A stretch of 24,288 nt of DNA from the NCBI GenBank assembly GCA_003158895.1, contig PMLO01000083.1:14385-38672 (forward strand). Reading direction: 5' to 3'. The stretch's first letter is position 1, and every line of letters begins with the position of its first letter. The notes beneath the pieces were generated by a model that was not told the DNA's origin, searched no databases, and was given only the letters and a program-made list of their open reading frames with translations. The translations under genes and the position numbers were made by a program. This document shows, piece after piece, positions 7,959-15,659 of this stretch. Source of the DNA: Propionibacteriaceae bacterium (GTDB lineage: Bacteria > Actinomycetota > Actinomycetes > Propionibacteriales > Propionibacteriaceae).

Positions 7959-9371
7959 ATGGACGGGCACGGCGGGCCACCGGCTTCGCGAGCACGTGCT
8001 GCGAACGGTCGGCTGGCCACGATCGGCTACGGGGCGGCACTTGGCCTCACGGCCATCACCGACCTGCTGCCCGCGGAGGTGCGGTTCGGGCACCTGCAGC
8101 GCCTGTTCGGCGCTTTGGCGATCCGTGGGGGACTCCCCAGCATTCGGCGCCCCCCACTGCGGCTCGACGGCGACGAGGCGATCCCCGCACCCCATCCCGA
8201 GCAGGATCTGCGCTGCCTTCTCGTGGCCGGCTCGCTGGACGGCGGCGGGGTCGAGGCGGTCGTGTCGACCCTCGCTCGCCATCTCCCGGCACATGGCATC
8301 GCGACCGAGGTCGTCTGCACCGGAGAGGGCCGGACTGCTTCCGAGCTGCGGGCTGCCGGGATTCCGGTGATGATGGCGTCCGCTGCCGATCTGCCCGCAC
8401 TGATCGATCGGCGCAAGCCCGACGTCATCCAGCTCCACCGCCCCGAGCGGGAGCTGGCGCGAGCCGCGCTGTCCTCGCACGCCGTGGTCGTGCCCGTGTT
8501 CCACGCGATGGAGTCCTACCTCGACGCACCGACGTGGGCCACCTTGGCGGCCGTCGCCCAGCGCACCTCGGTGTGCGTCGCTGTGAGCCAGGGGGTGAAG
8601 ACCTTCTTCGAGCACCGTCTCGGGGTGCACAGCATCAGGGTCGTACTCAACGGTGTTCATGGCCTCCCCCCGGGAGCCGCGTGGGAGCGCGGCGAGGCGC
8701 GGCGGGCGATCAGTCGTGCGGTAGGAGCGGAGATCACCGACGACGATCTCCTCGTGGTGGCGTTGCAGCGCTTCAGCCCCCAGAAGAACGCCGCGGGACT
8801 CGTCGATGCCTTCCTCGCCGCCGTGGGGTCGGAGCCGCGCCTCCGCCTGGTTCTGGCAGGCGCCACCGACAACTGGCTGGAGGTGCGTCGTGCCCACCTT
8901 CTGCGGCAGGCATCCCCTCTGGGCGACCGGGTCCACCTGCTGGGTGACTCGGACCCTTGGGTGGTCCTGCAGGCAGGCGACGTATACGCGCTCGACTCCT
9001 TCGCGGAAGGCGGTCCGCTCTCAGCGGTGGAGGCAGTGATGTGCGGGTTGCCCGTGGTTCTCTCCGAAGTGGGATTCGCTCGGCACCTCGTCTCTTCGGA
9101 AGGGGTCGACGGCATGGTCGTGAACCGCGCGAATACCGACTACTCACAGGCTGCGATGGCGGCCCAGCGGCGCCGTCGACATCAGTCGAACCGGGCGGAA
9201 TTCGCTGCCGCGCTGGCCGCCGCGAGCCAGTACCGCCGCCGCTCCACCGGCTCCGTGCCGCCCGACTTCACCGAGGCCGCGATGGTGCGCGGGCACGCGA
9301 GCGCATTGCGGTCGGCCGCCGAGGCTGCACGCTCAGGTGCAGTCACTCCGCGGGAGCCGTTTGGCGCCTGA
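7959..9371 (+). CDS. GT4-type (GT-B fold) glycosyltransferase
   Basis: A 470-aa glycosyltransferase from ATG 7959, chosen because GAAAGGG lies about 11 nt upstream and because the frame upstream (open to TTG 7719) crosses a 13-bp terminator-like hairpin. Residues 1-85 are a poorly conserved leader. The GT-B fold begins with LLVAGSLDGGGVEAVVSTLARHL at about 87-109, where the glycine loop is intact. The second Rossmann domain shows VVALQRFSPQKNAAGLVDAF, RLVLAGATDN and a complete EX7E motif in SFAEGGPLSAVEAVMCGLPVV. It should use an NDP-sugar donor on the cytoplasmic side. It has no coupled downstream partner: its last 29 bases overlap the 3' end of the convergent flippase gene. The last 80 residues are rich in Ala and Arg. 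The donor sugar is unknown. Confidence 0.85.
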   Translation: MDGHGGPPASRARAANGRLATIGYGAALGLTAITDLLPAEVRFGHLQRLFGALAIRGGLPSIRRPPLRLDGDEAIPAPHPEQDLRCLLVAGSLDGGGVEAVVSTLARHLPAHGIATEVVCTGEGRTASELRAAGIPVMMASAADLPALIDRRKPDVIQLHRPERELARAALSSHAVVVPVFHAMESYLDAPTWATLAAVAQRTSVCVAVSQGVKTFFEHRLGVHSIRVVLNGVHGLPPGAAWERGEARRAISRAVGAEITDDDLLVVALQRFSPQKNAAGLVDAFLAAVGSEPRLRLVLAGATDNWLEVRRAHLLRQASPLGDRVHLLGDSDPWVVLQAGDVYALDSFAEGGPLSAVEAVMCGLPVVLSEVGFARHLVSSEGVDGMVVNRANTDYSQAAMAAQRRRRHQSNRAEFAAALAAASQYRRRSTGSVPPDFTEAAMVRGHASALRSAAEAARSGAVTPREPFGA

Positions 9372-10776
9372 CCTCGCGCCACTCCCGCCGCGCCCAGGGC
9401 CACATCACGACCAGGTAGACCAGGGATGCGAACGCTCCGCCGATGAGGAGCCTCGGAACCGGGCCGGAGACCAGTGACTGCGTGAGGACGACTGCTCCGG
9501 CAGCGGGCAAGGTGGCGACGGAGGGCCACCACGCGCGCTTGAGAACGACCAAGAGTCCCACCCCGGCTCTTCGGAGGATCACCAGATAGGCGGGCAGGAC
9601 GACTACAAGCGCGACGATCACATGAACCCATCCCGCACCCAGTATCCCGAACGCCCTCGTCGCGAAGACCATGCCGACCGTCAGCGTCACCAGCCAGACG
9701 AGCTGGACCACGAGAACGGGCCGCGAGTGTCCGTGGGCATAGAGGTAGGCGTTGAAGATGTCGAAGATGACGCGGAGGGCCCCGAAGACTCCGAGGGCCG
9801 CGAGGACTGGCGCCGCAGGCAGCCAGCGCTGGCCGTACAGGGTGAAGACCAGCGGTGCACTGAGCATCGCCAGCAGACCGCCCGCGGGGAATGCCGCAGC
9901 CCAGCCGAGTCCCACGAATCGGGCCAGCCCCTCATCGGCATTGCCCGTTCGGGAGAAGTACGGGAGGGACACGGCGCGGACTGTCTGCGACAGCGCACTC
10001 ATGGGCCAGTTCGAGATGTTGAAGGCGAGAACGTAGAAGCCCAGGGCGGTCGCGCCCGCGACACGCACCAGCACGATGTTGTCGATGTTGATGAGCCCCC
10101 AGGCCAGCAGGTTCGCCAATGCGATGGGTAACCCGAACCCCAGCACTGGACGGACGACGTCGCGGTCGATCCGGAACCGCGGTCGCACCCGCGCCAAGAA
10201 GAACTGCAGGGCAGAGGACACGATCTGGGCGGCGACACGACCGATCGCCAGTCCCATGACGCTGAACCCCAGAGCCACCAAAGCCAAGGTGACCGAAGTG
10301 GAGACCACGAAGTCCGCGACGCCGACGATGAACAGCTCACGCTGCTGGAAGCGCCGCAGCAGCATCGAGTAGGGGACGAGGCTCACGCTCGACAGAAGCA
10401 GGGTAAGAGCCAACACCGAGATTGCGGGAGCTGCGGGCGGGCTCCCCAGCAGATCGGCGAGCAGCGAGCTGGTAGCCACAGTGATTGCGGTTGTCGTGAC
10501 GCCGATCGCCAGGCCGAGCGTGGCCACCGTTGGCGCGATCCGCTCCGGCTCGTCAGAGCGCACCAGACTCGCAGAGAGCCCCAGGTCCGCGACAGTCATG
10601 AGGATTGACTGAACCGTGAGCGCAACCGCGTACACCCCGAACTCGCTCGGTGTGAGTAGCCGAGCAAGGACGATGCCCACCACCACGCTGCCCAAGCGCA
10701 AGGTGATGGTGCTGACGCTGCTCCAGGCCGCCCCGCGTGCCACCTTCGCCCGAAGGTTCGAACCTGCGTCACTCAT
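9343..10776 (-). CDS. Second MOP-superfamily polysaccharide flippase
   Basis: A 477-aa multi-spanning membrane protein of the same superfamily as the 3753 flippase. The N-terminus carries the diagnostic KVARGAAWSSVSTITLRLGS and IVLARLLTPSEFGVYAVALTV, with a VADLGLSASLVR segment. Further matches include FGLPIALANLLAWGLINIDNIV and FNISNWPMSALSQTVRAVSLPYFSR, which parallels the ASWPQGLMQPILLNVGLPLVSR region of the other flippase, so the two are diverged homologues. The ATG at 10776 has no recognisable ribosome-binding site; GTG at codon 12 is an alternative but would cut into the conserved N-terminus. The gene is transcribed alone on the - strand, divergently from the PIG-L gene, and its 3' end overlaps the GT4 at 7959 by 29 bp. 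It may serve a second glycan or act redundantly. Confidence 0.9.
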   Translation of the reverse strand: MSDAGSNLRAKVARGAAWSSVSTITLRLGSVVVGIVLARLLTPSEFGVYAVALTVQSILMTVADLGLSASLVRSDEPERIAPTVATLGLAIGVTTTAITVATSSLLADLLGSPPAAPAISVLALTLLLSSVSLVPYSMLLRRFQQRELFIVGVADFVVSTSVTLALVALGFSVMGLAIGRVAAQIVSSALQFFLARVRPRFRIDRDVVRPVLGFGLPIALANLLAWGLINIDNIVLVRVAGATALGFYVLAFNISNWPMSALSQTVRAVSLPYFSRTGNADEGLARFVGLGWAAAFPAGGLLAMLSAPLVFTLYGQRWLPAAPVLAALGVFGALRVIFDIFNAYLYAHGHSRPVLVVQLVWLVTLTVGMVFATRAFGILGAGWVHVIVALVVVLPAYLVILRRAGVGLLVVLKRAWWPSVATLPAAGAVVLTQSLVSGPVPRLLIGGAFASLVYLVVMWPWARREWREVRRQTAPAE

Positions 10777-10858
10777 GAGTTGGGAAGGGGACGGACACCG
10801 GGCTCGCCGAGGTCACCCTGCGGATGGCGTACGAAACCGTCTGACGCACGTCACCCGT

Positions 10859-10887
10859 GGCTGTGGTCGTCAACGGCTGCCACAGCC
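10859..10887. repeat. Inverted repeat in the divergent intergenic region 10777-11160
   Basis: GGCTGTGG (10859-10866) and CCACAGCC (10880-10887) are perfect inverted arms separated by 13 nt, midway between the divergent flippase and deacetylase genes. This could be a regulator site or an RNA hairpin in the leader of either gene. The rest of this gap (about 380 nt if the deacetylase starts at 11161) shows no convincing gene, and I could not assign -10/-35 elements with confidence. Confidence 0.35.
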
Positions 10888-11160
10888 TGTACGGCGGCAC
10901 TGCTCGGGACGTGATCAACTGCACTCACCCTCCCCGTCGGCACTGGGGCCACGTGTCTCCGTGACCCGGCGGGATCGATTGTGGCAGACCGGTGGTGACG
11001 AATCGCGGCGCTGAGGCTCTCCGTCGGTGACGGAAGTTCGGTTAATCGTCCCCCTTGCCCCATGGGCCGGGGTGGACGACACTACGAGAAGGACACTGCG
11101 CATTTGGGGACGCAGTCGTCCACGCGGGTCGAGGCCTGCAGGCAGACTTGGGGGTTGGCC

Positions 11161-14100
11161 GTGACCGTCAAAATCAGCATTGCCTCGTTGCTCCGCACTA
11201 TGGTCGGACTGTCGCTGGTCGGCGCCTCGCTGGTGGTCAATTCACCGTCGGTCGCCGCGACCCTCGCATGCAGTCAACGGAGCCTCGATATTGTCGCCCA
11301 CCAGGACGACGACCTGCTCTTCATGAATCCAAGCATTCAGCACGACATCAACGCTGGCGTGTGTGTCACCACGGTGTTCCTGACAGCGGGGGACGACGGG
11401 CAGGACAGTTCGTACTGGCTGGGACGGGAGCTTGGTTCTCAGAGCGCGTACGCGACCATGCTGGGAGCGCCCACGAGCTGGACGGCTTCTCAGCGATCGT
11501 TCGCTGGCCACTCCATTCACACGACGAGCAACACCGATGGGTCGCTCGACCTGGTCTACCTCCGGCTTCCGGATGGCGGCATGTCCGGAGCCGGATTCCC
11601 CTCGACGGGTAACCAGTCTTTGTCCGAGCTCCGTTCCGGCGCCATCAGCACGATCCAGGCGATCGACGGGTCATCGACCTACAGCGGTACCGGCCTGGTC
11701 CAGACGATCGCCGCGATAGTGGCTGCCACCGGACCGTCCACCATCCGGTTGCAGGATGGAAGAAGCGACCAAGGCGATCATCCGGACCACCAGACCGGTG
11801 CGTTGTTCGCCCTCGACGCGCTCGCCGGCTACCAGGGCACGGTGACCGCATACCGCGACTACAACGTGGTCAACGATCCCGCGAACGTCTCGGGCAACGA
11901 CCTGGTCCTCAAGACCAACGCCGTGGTGAGCTACGCGAACCATGACCCGCTTCTGTGCTCCAACTTGTCGACCTGCCCCGACGGTGTGACAGCTCAGTGG
12001 ACCGAACGCCAGTACACCGCTCCCCTGCCGTGGCCCCTCAGCGCGGTCCCCGGCCCGGCGCCCTATACGGGCCCGAATGTGGCCCGCAACGCGGCCGTGC
12101 TCGCCTCGTCACAGGTCACCGGCCAGGAAGCCACCAAGGCCATCGACTCCGTCATCTCCGGCTACCCCGCCAACGCATCCGCGGAGTGGTCCACCGCCGG
12201 CCAGGGAGCCGGCGCCTGGCTCCAGCTCTACTGGTCCTCAGCCCAAACCATCGACCGGGTCTACCTCTACGACAGGCCGAACAGTAGCGACCAAGTCACC
12301 GGCGCCACGCTCACCTTCTCCGACGGCACCACCGTGCCCGTGCCCGCGCTGGCCAACGACGGCACCGCCACCATCGTCACCTTCACCGCCCGCACCACCA
12401 CCACCCTGAAGTTCACCGTCACCAGCGTCTCCTCCTCCACCAGCAACATCGGCCTGGCCGAGATCGAGGCCTACAACGGCGACCCGAACGGAACGGTGCC
12501 GCCACCCACACCCGTCCCCGGCCCGGCGCCCTATACGGGCCCGAATGTGGCCCGCAACGCGGCCGTGCTCGCCTCGTCACAGGTCACCGGCCAGGAAGCC
12601 ACCAAGGCCATCGACTCCGTCATCTCCGGCTACCCCGCCAACGCATCCGCGGAGTGGTCCACCGCCGGCGAAGGAGCCGGCGCCTGGCTCCAGCTCTACT
12701 GGTCCTCAGCCCAAACCATCGACCGGGTCTACCTCTACGACAGGCCGAACAGTAGCGACCAAGTCACCGGCGCCACGCTCACCTTCTCCGACGGCACCAC
12801 CGTGCCCGTGCCCGCGCTGGCCAACGACGGCACCGCCACCATCGTCACCTTCACCGCCCGCACCACCACCACCCTGAAGTTCACCGTCACCAGCGTCTCC
12901 TCCTCCACCCTCAACATCGGCCTGGCCGAGATCGAGGCCTACAACGGAGACCCGAACGGAACGGTGCCGGCACCGTCCGTCGCATCGGTGACCCCTGCTG
13001 CCGGGGCGGTCGGCGTCGCTGTCACTAGCCCTGTGGTCGTCACGTTCTCCGGACAGTCGGTCCCTGCAGCGGTGTCGGTCATGCTCACCGGACCGGGCGG
13101 CACCGCCGTCCAGGGCACGCTCGTCACCTCCGCCCTGACCGCGACATTCACGCCCTCGGCCGTGTTGGCCGCGGGCGCCTCGTACACGGTCACTGTCACG
13201 GCATCCAGCACGACCGGTACAGCCATGGCGCCGTTCACATCGACGTTCAGTACCGAGGGCGCGGTCTCGGTCGCCTCGACCTCCCCGGCCTCGAACGCCA
13301 CCGGCGTCGCTGCCACCTCGACGGTCAGCGCGACCTTCAGCGGACCGGTCGCCATCTCGTCGGTGTCGCTCACGCTGACACCGTCGGGGGGCTCCGCCGT
13401 CGCGGGAGCCCTCACGACGACGACAACAACCGCAACGTTCACGCCGTCCACGGCGCTGGCCGCATCGACGGTGTACACGGTCACGGCCACGGCATCCAGC
13501 ACGTCCGGTGCCGTCATGGCCCCGTACGCGTGGTCCTTCACCACGAGCGCCGGCTTGTCGGCCCCCACGATCGCCACTCGTACACCGACGAGCGGTGCCA
13601 CCGGTGTCTCCGCCGCAGCGACGGTGTCCGTGACCTTCACCGCGGCCGTCGACCCCGCCCAGTCGGTGGTGTCGCTGGTCGACGCGTCCGGAGCCGCTGT
13701 CGCCGGCACCCTCGCCACCACGAGCACTCAGGCGACGTTCACACCGGCGGCACTGTTGGCAGCCAACACCCGGTACACGGCGACTGCACGAGCAGCCAGC
13801 CCGCAGGGGACGGCCATGACGCCCTCAACGTGGAGCTTCACCACGGAGACTGCTCCCACGGTGGCATCCGTCAGCCCCGCCAACGGTGCGACCAACGTGT
13901 CGAGCTCGACGACCGTACAGGCGACGTTCAGCAAGGCGGTCGTCCGGGCGAGCATCTCCGTCGTCGTCGCGGACCCCAACGGAGCCGTCGTCACAGGGAG
14001 TCTTGCCACGACCACCACCAAGGGCACGTTCACACCGTCGACGGTGCTGGCACCTGGGACGGTCTACAGCGTGACGGTGAGCGCGACCCTGAGCGACGGG

Positions 14101-14601
14101 CTGTCATCGACGGCGTTCACCTCCCACTTCACCACCGCCGCTGCCGTGAATATCTTCCCGGCCTCCCTCACCCCTGCGTCGTCAACGACATCTCCGACTC
14201 CGTTGACGGTCGGGGTGAAGTTCCGCTCGACGACGGCGTACTCGATCACTGGCATCAGGTTCTATCTCCCGGCGAACTGGACAGGGACCTACACCGTGAC
14301 GCTGTGGTCCGCCAACGGTACGAAGCTGGCAACCGCCACCGGGTCGCCGACCTCGACCACCGCGGGGTGGCGAACGGTCACCTTCGCCAGCCCGGTCAAG
14401 ATCGCTGCGAACTCGACGTACGTGGCCTCGGTCCGCGGGCTCGCCGCCGAGTACTCCTCGACGACGTCTGCCTTCCGGACCACCTACACCAATGGGACGT
14501 TCAGCGTGCCGGTGTCCGGTGGAGTCAGCTCTCTGACTGACGTCTTCCCGACGTCGTCGTCCACGACGAACTACTTCGTCGACGTCGTCGCACAGCGGTA
14601 G
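11161..14601 (+). CDS. Secreted multidomain PIG-L/LmbE-family deacetylase with F5/8C-like, Ig-like and DUF4082-like modules
   Basis: I prefer GTG 11161 (1146 aa) because TTGGGGG lies just upstream and the product then starts with a normal signal peptide (MTVKISIASLLR, hydrophobic core, cleavage near VAA 31-33). ATG 11062 would place 33 extra polar residues in front. Residues about 38-290 are a PIG-L/LmbE deacetylase domain with the zinc-site motif AHQDDDLLFMNP (H47, D49, D50) and the second motif HPDH (H207, D209, H210), so the metal site looks intact. Two nearly identical F5/8C/galactose-binding-like modules follow (about 296-447 and 452-603). Four Ig-like repeats of about 98 aa, each with a TFTPxxxLAxxTxYTV signature, span about 604-996 and resemble Big_5. 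The end (about 997-1146) resembles DUF4082. The family removes N-acetyl groups from amino sugars; an extracellular role on the locus glycan or on cell-wall sugars is inferred. Confidence 0.85.
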   Translation: MTVKISIASLLRTMVGLSLVGASLVVNSPSVAATLACSQRSLDIVAHQDDDLLFMNPSIQHDINAGVCVTTVFLTAGDDGQDSSYWLGRELGSQSAYATMLGAPTSWTASQRSFAGHSIHTTSNTDGSLDLVYLRLPDGGMSGAGFPSTGNQSLSELRSGAISTIQAIDGSSTYSGTGLVQTIAAIVAATGPSTIRLQDGRSDQGDHPDHQTGALFALDALAGYQGTVTAYRDYNVVNDPANVSGNDLVLKTNAVVSYANHDPLLCSNLSTCPDGVTAQWTERQYTAPLPWPLSAVPGPAPYTGPNVARNAAVLASSQVTGQEATKAIDSVISGYPANASAEWSTAGQGAGAWLQLYWSSAQTIDRVYLYDRPNSSDQVTGATLTFSDGTTVPVPALANDGTATIVTFTARTTTTLKFTVTSVSSSTSNIGLAEIEAYNGDPNGTVPPPTPVPGPAPYTGPNVARNAAVLASSQVTGQEATKAIDSVISGYPANASAEWSTAGEGAGAWLQLYWSSAQTIDRVYLYDRPNSSDQVTGATLTFSDGTTVPVPALANDGTATIVTFTARTTTTLKFTVTSVSSSTLNIGLAEIEAYNGDPNGTVPAPSVASVTPAAGAVGVAVTSPVVVTFSGQSVPAAVSVMLTGPGGTAVQGTLVTSALTATFTPSAVLAAGASYTVTVTASSTTGTAMAPFTSTFSTEGAVSVASTSPASNATGVAATSTVSATFSGPVAISSVSLTLTPSGGSAVAGALTTTTTTATFTPSTALAASTVYTVTATASSTSGAVMAPYAWSFTTSAGLSAPTIATRTPTSGATGVSAAATVSVTFTAAVDPAQSVVSLVDASGAAVAGTLATTSTQATFTPAALLAANTRYTATARAASPQGTAMTPSTWSFTTETAPTVASVSPANGATNVSSSTTVQATFSKAVVRASISVVVADPNGAVVTGSLATTTTKGTFTPSTVLAPGTVYSVTVSATLSDGLSSTAFTSHFTTAAAVNIFPASLTPASSTTSPTPLTVGVKFRSTTAYSITGIRFYLPANWTGTYTVTLWSANGTKLATATGSPTSTTAGWRTVTFASPVKIAANSTYVASVRGLAAEYSSTTSAFRTTYTNGTFSVPVSGGVSSLTDVFPTSSSTTNYFVDVVAQR
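12046..12501 (+). repeat. Tandem direct repeat, copy 1 (F5/8C-like module)
   Basis: A 456-nt unit inside the deacetylase gene is repeated at 12514-12969 with a 468-nt period. By eye the copies differ at only about 5 positions, giving QG/EG and SN/LN substitutions and one synonymous Gly change. The repeated unit spans a whole beta-sandwich module (ARNAAVLASSQVTGQEATKA ... IEAYNGDPNGTVP). Confidence 0.92.
12514..12969 (+). repeat. Tandem direct repeat, copy 2 (F5/8C-like module)
   Basis: This is the second copy of the 456-nt unit, in frame with the first and joined to it by a short Pro/Thr linker (PPTPVP type). Near-identity, including at third codon positions, points to recent duplication or ongoing gene conversion rather than old domain shuffling. 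Confidence 0.92.
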
Positions 14602-14625
14602 CGGTGCCGAGGTTCCGCCGTGCCG

Positions 14626-14651
14626 CTGGCCTCGCCGGTCAAGGAGGCCAG
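14626..14651. terminator. Stem-loop between convergent genes
   Basis: CTGGCCTC (14626-14633) and GAGGCCAG (14644-14651) form a perfect 8-bp stem with a 10-nt loop, starting 25 nt after the deacetylase stop. No T-run follows. The gap 14602-14801 lies between convergent genes, so this probably acts as a terminator for the + strand transcript and possibly for both. Confidence 0.5.
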
Positions 14652-14657
14652 GTTCCA

Positions 14658-14684
14658 GCGTCGCTCTCCCCTCCGGGGCGACGC
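14658..14684. terminator. Second stem-loop between convergent genes
   Basis: GCGTCGC (14658-14664) pairs with GCGACGC (14678-14684), and an inner C-run/G-run could extend the stem. It lies 6 nt beyond the previous hairpin, giving a tandem terminator-like pair. No coding signal is seen in this 200-nt gap. Confidence 0.45.
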
Positions 14685-14801
14685 GATCACCAAGGCCTGG
14701 TGAGGCGCGTCATCGCCGGCATCGGTGATCGACGCGTGAACGACCTCGGCGGGACGTCCTATCCCGGCCATGCGTCGAGGCAGTGCGCTGGGCGGCCCGC
14801 A

Positions 14802-15659
14802 TCATCGTCGGCTGCTCTCGTCCCGCAACCACGTCGTGTAGTCGGCCTGCTTGATCCGGCGTCGGGCCAGGATGCGGCCAGCGAGGGACACTGCGGCAAA
14901 GACCGCGACCCTGACGAAGAGCCGGGGAGAGCCGAAGGCGATGTGCACGAGGTCGCTCGTCGAGGTACGGGCTCCTGCGGAACGCATCCCCAGGTCGTCG
15001 AGCTGGCTGTTCCCGGTGGCGATCCGGATGCGCCTGCGCAGGAGGTCGCGAACGGCCCGAGGCGCCTCGATGACCGCGACCGTACCGGGCACGACGCGAC
15101 GTTCCTCCGGGCCGAATGCCTCCGAGATGGCGAGGTCGTCCGACATCACCAAGGGCAGTCCGTGGACCCGCTCGTAGCCCTCCGGCGACAGTACGATCAG
15201 CCCCCTCCCGAAAAGCCCGTCGCGAACGTGCGGGAGCCGCTGCCACACGTCGTAGTACCACCTCACCACCCACGAGGAGGCGTCGAGGACCAGCCGACGT
15301 TCCGGAGCGGTGGCGATCGTCCGGTCGTGGAGCGCATCCACGAGAGTCAGGACGTCGTGGCGGCTGACCGTCACATCGGCATCCAGATAGGCCCGTACGC
15401 CATGCCGGGCGACCTCGTCGGCGGCCTGCATGGCGAGCCTCTTGGACGCCTGGGCGATCTCCACGACGACCACACCGGGGAAGGTCCGCGCAATCGTGGC
15501 GGTGTCGTCCGTACAGCCGTTGCAGGAGACGATGACCTCGACCCGGTCCTCGGGCTGACCGGACGTGAGGAGGACGAGCAGTCGACCGATCCCCGCGGCC
15601 TCGTTGTGTGCGGGAACCACGACGCTGACTGGACGCGAGCCGCTGGTCATGGCCGACAT
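14802..15659 (-). CDS. GT2-family glycosyltransferase
   Basis: A 285-aa GT-A fold enzyme. ATG 15659 is chosen over ATG 15650 (three codons later) because a GAGG sits 7 nt upstream. The frame remains open much further upstream, but that part is antisense to the beta-helix gene. Core motifs are VSVVVPAHNEAAGIGRLL at about 11-28, VIVSCNGCTDDTA near 43-54 and the DXD YLDADVTVS (D93, D95). A later MSDDLAISEAF motif matches the acidic acceptor-site region of GT2 enzymes. A C-terminal hydrophobic segment (RLFVRVAVFAAVSLAGRIL) suggests membrane association. It is a single gene on the - strand, convergent with the deacetylase and divergent from the lipoprotein at 15606. Its start region overlaps the likely start of that lipoprotein by 54 bp. 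The sugar donor is unknown. Confidence 0.87.
   Translation of the reverse strand: MSAMTSGSRPVSVVVPAHNEAAGIGRLLVLLTSGQPEDRVEVIVSCNGCTDDTATIARTFPGVVVVEIAQASKRLAMQAADEVARHGVRAYLDADVTVSRHDVLTLVDALHDRTIATAPERRLVLDASSWVVRWYYDVWQRLPHVRDGLFGRGLIVLSPEGYERVHGLPLVMSDDLAISEAFGPEERRVVPGTVAVIEAPRAVRDLLRRRIRIATGNSQLDDLGMRSAGARTSTSDLVHIAFGSPRLFVRVAVFAAVSLAGRILARRRIKQADYTTWLRDESSRR

Noticed and set aside
10754..10765. AGGTTCGAACCT palindrome resembling a tRNA T-loop or SOS box
   Set aside because: It lies within the flippase coding start, the flanks do not form a tRNA arm, and it lacks the spacer of the actinobacterial SOS box.
12939..13727. 262-codon - strand frame opposite the Ig-like repeats
   Set aside because: Val/Ala/Thr-rich mirror of the repetitive Ig-like modules, with no ribosome-binding site or domain.
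13000..14150. Periodic Ig-like repeats considered as a CRISPR or satellite array
   Set aside because: The periodicity is about 295 nt, diverged at DNA level, and explained by repeated protein modules.
14604..15605. Long + strand frame joined to the beta-helix lipoprotein
   Set aside because: It is antisense to the conserved GT2 at 14802-15659 and shows no domain; only the part after about 15606 is credible.
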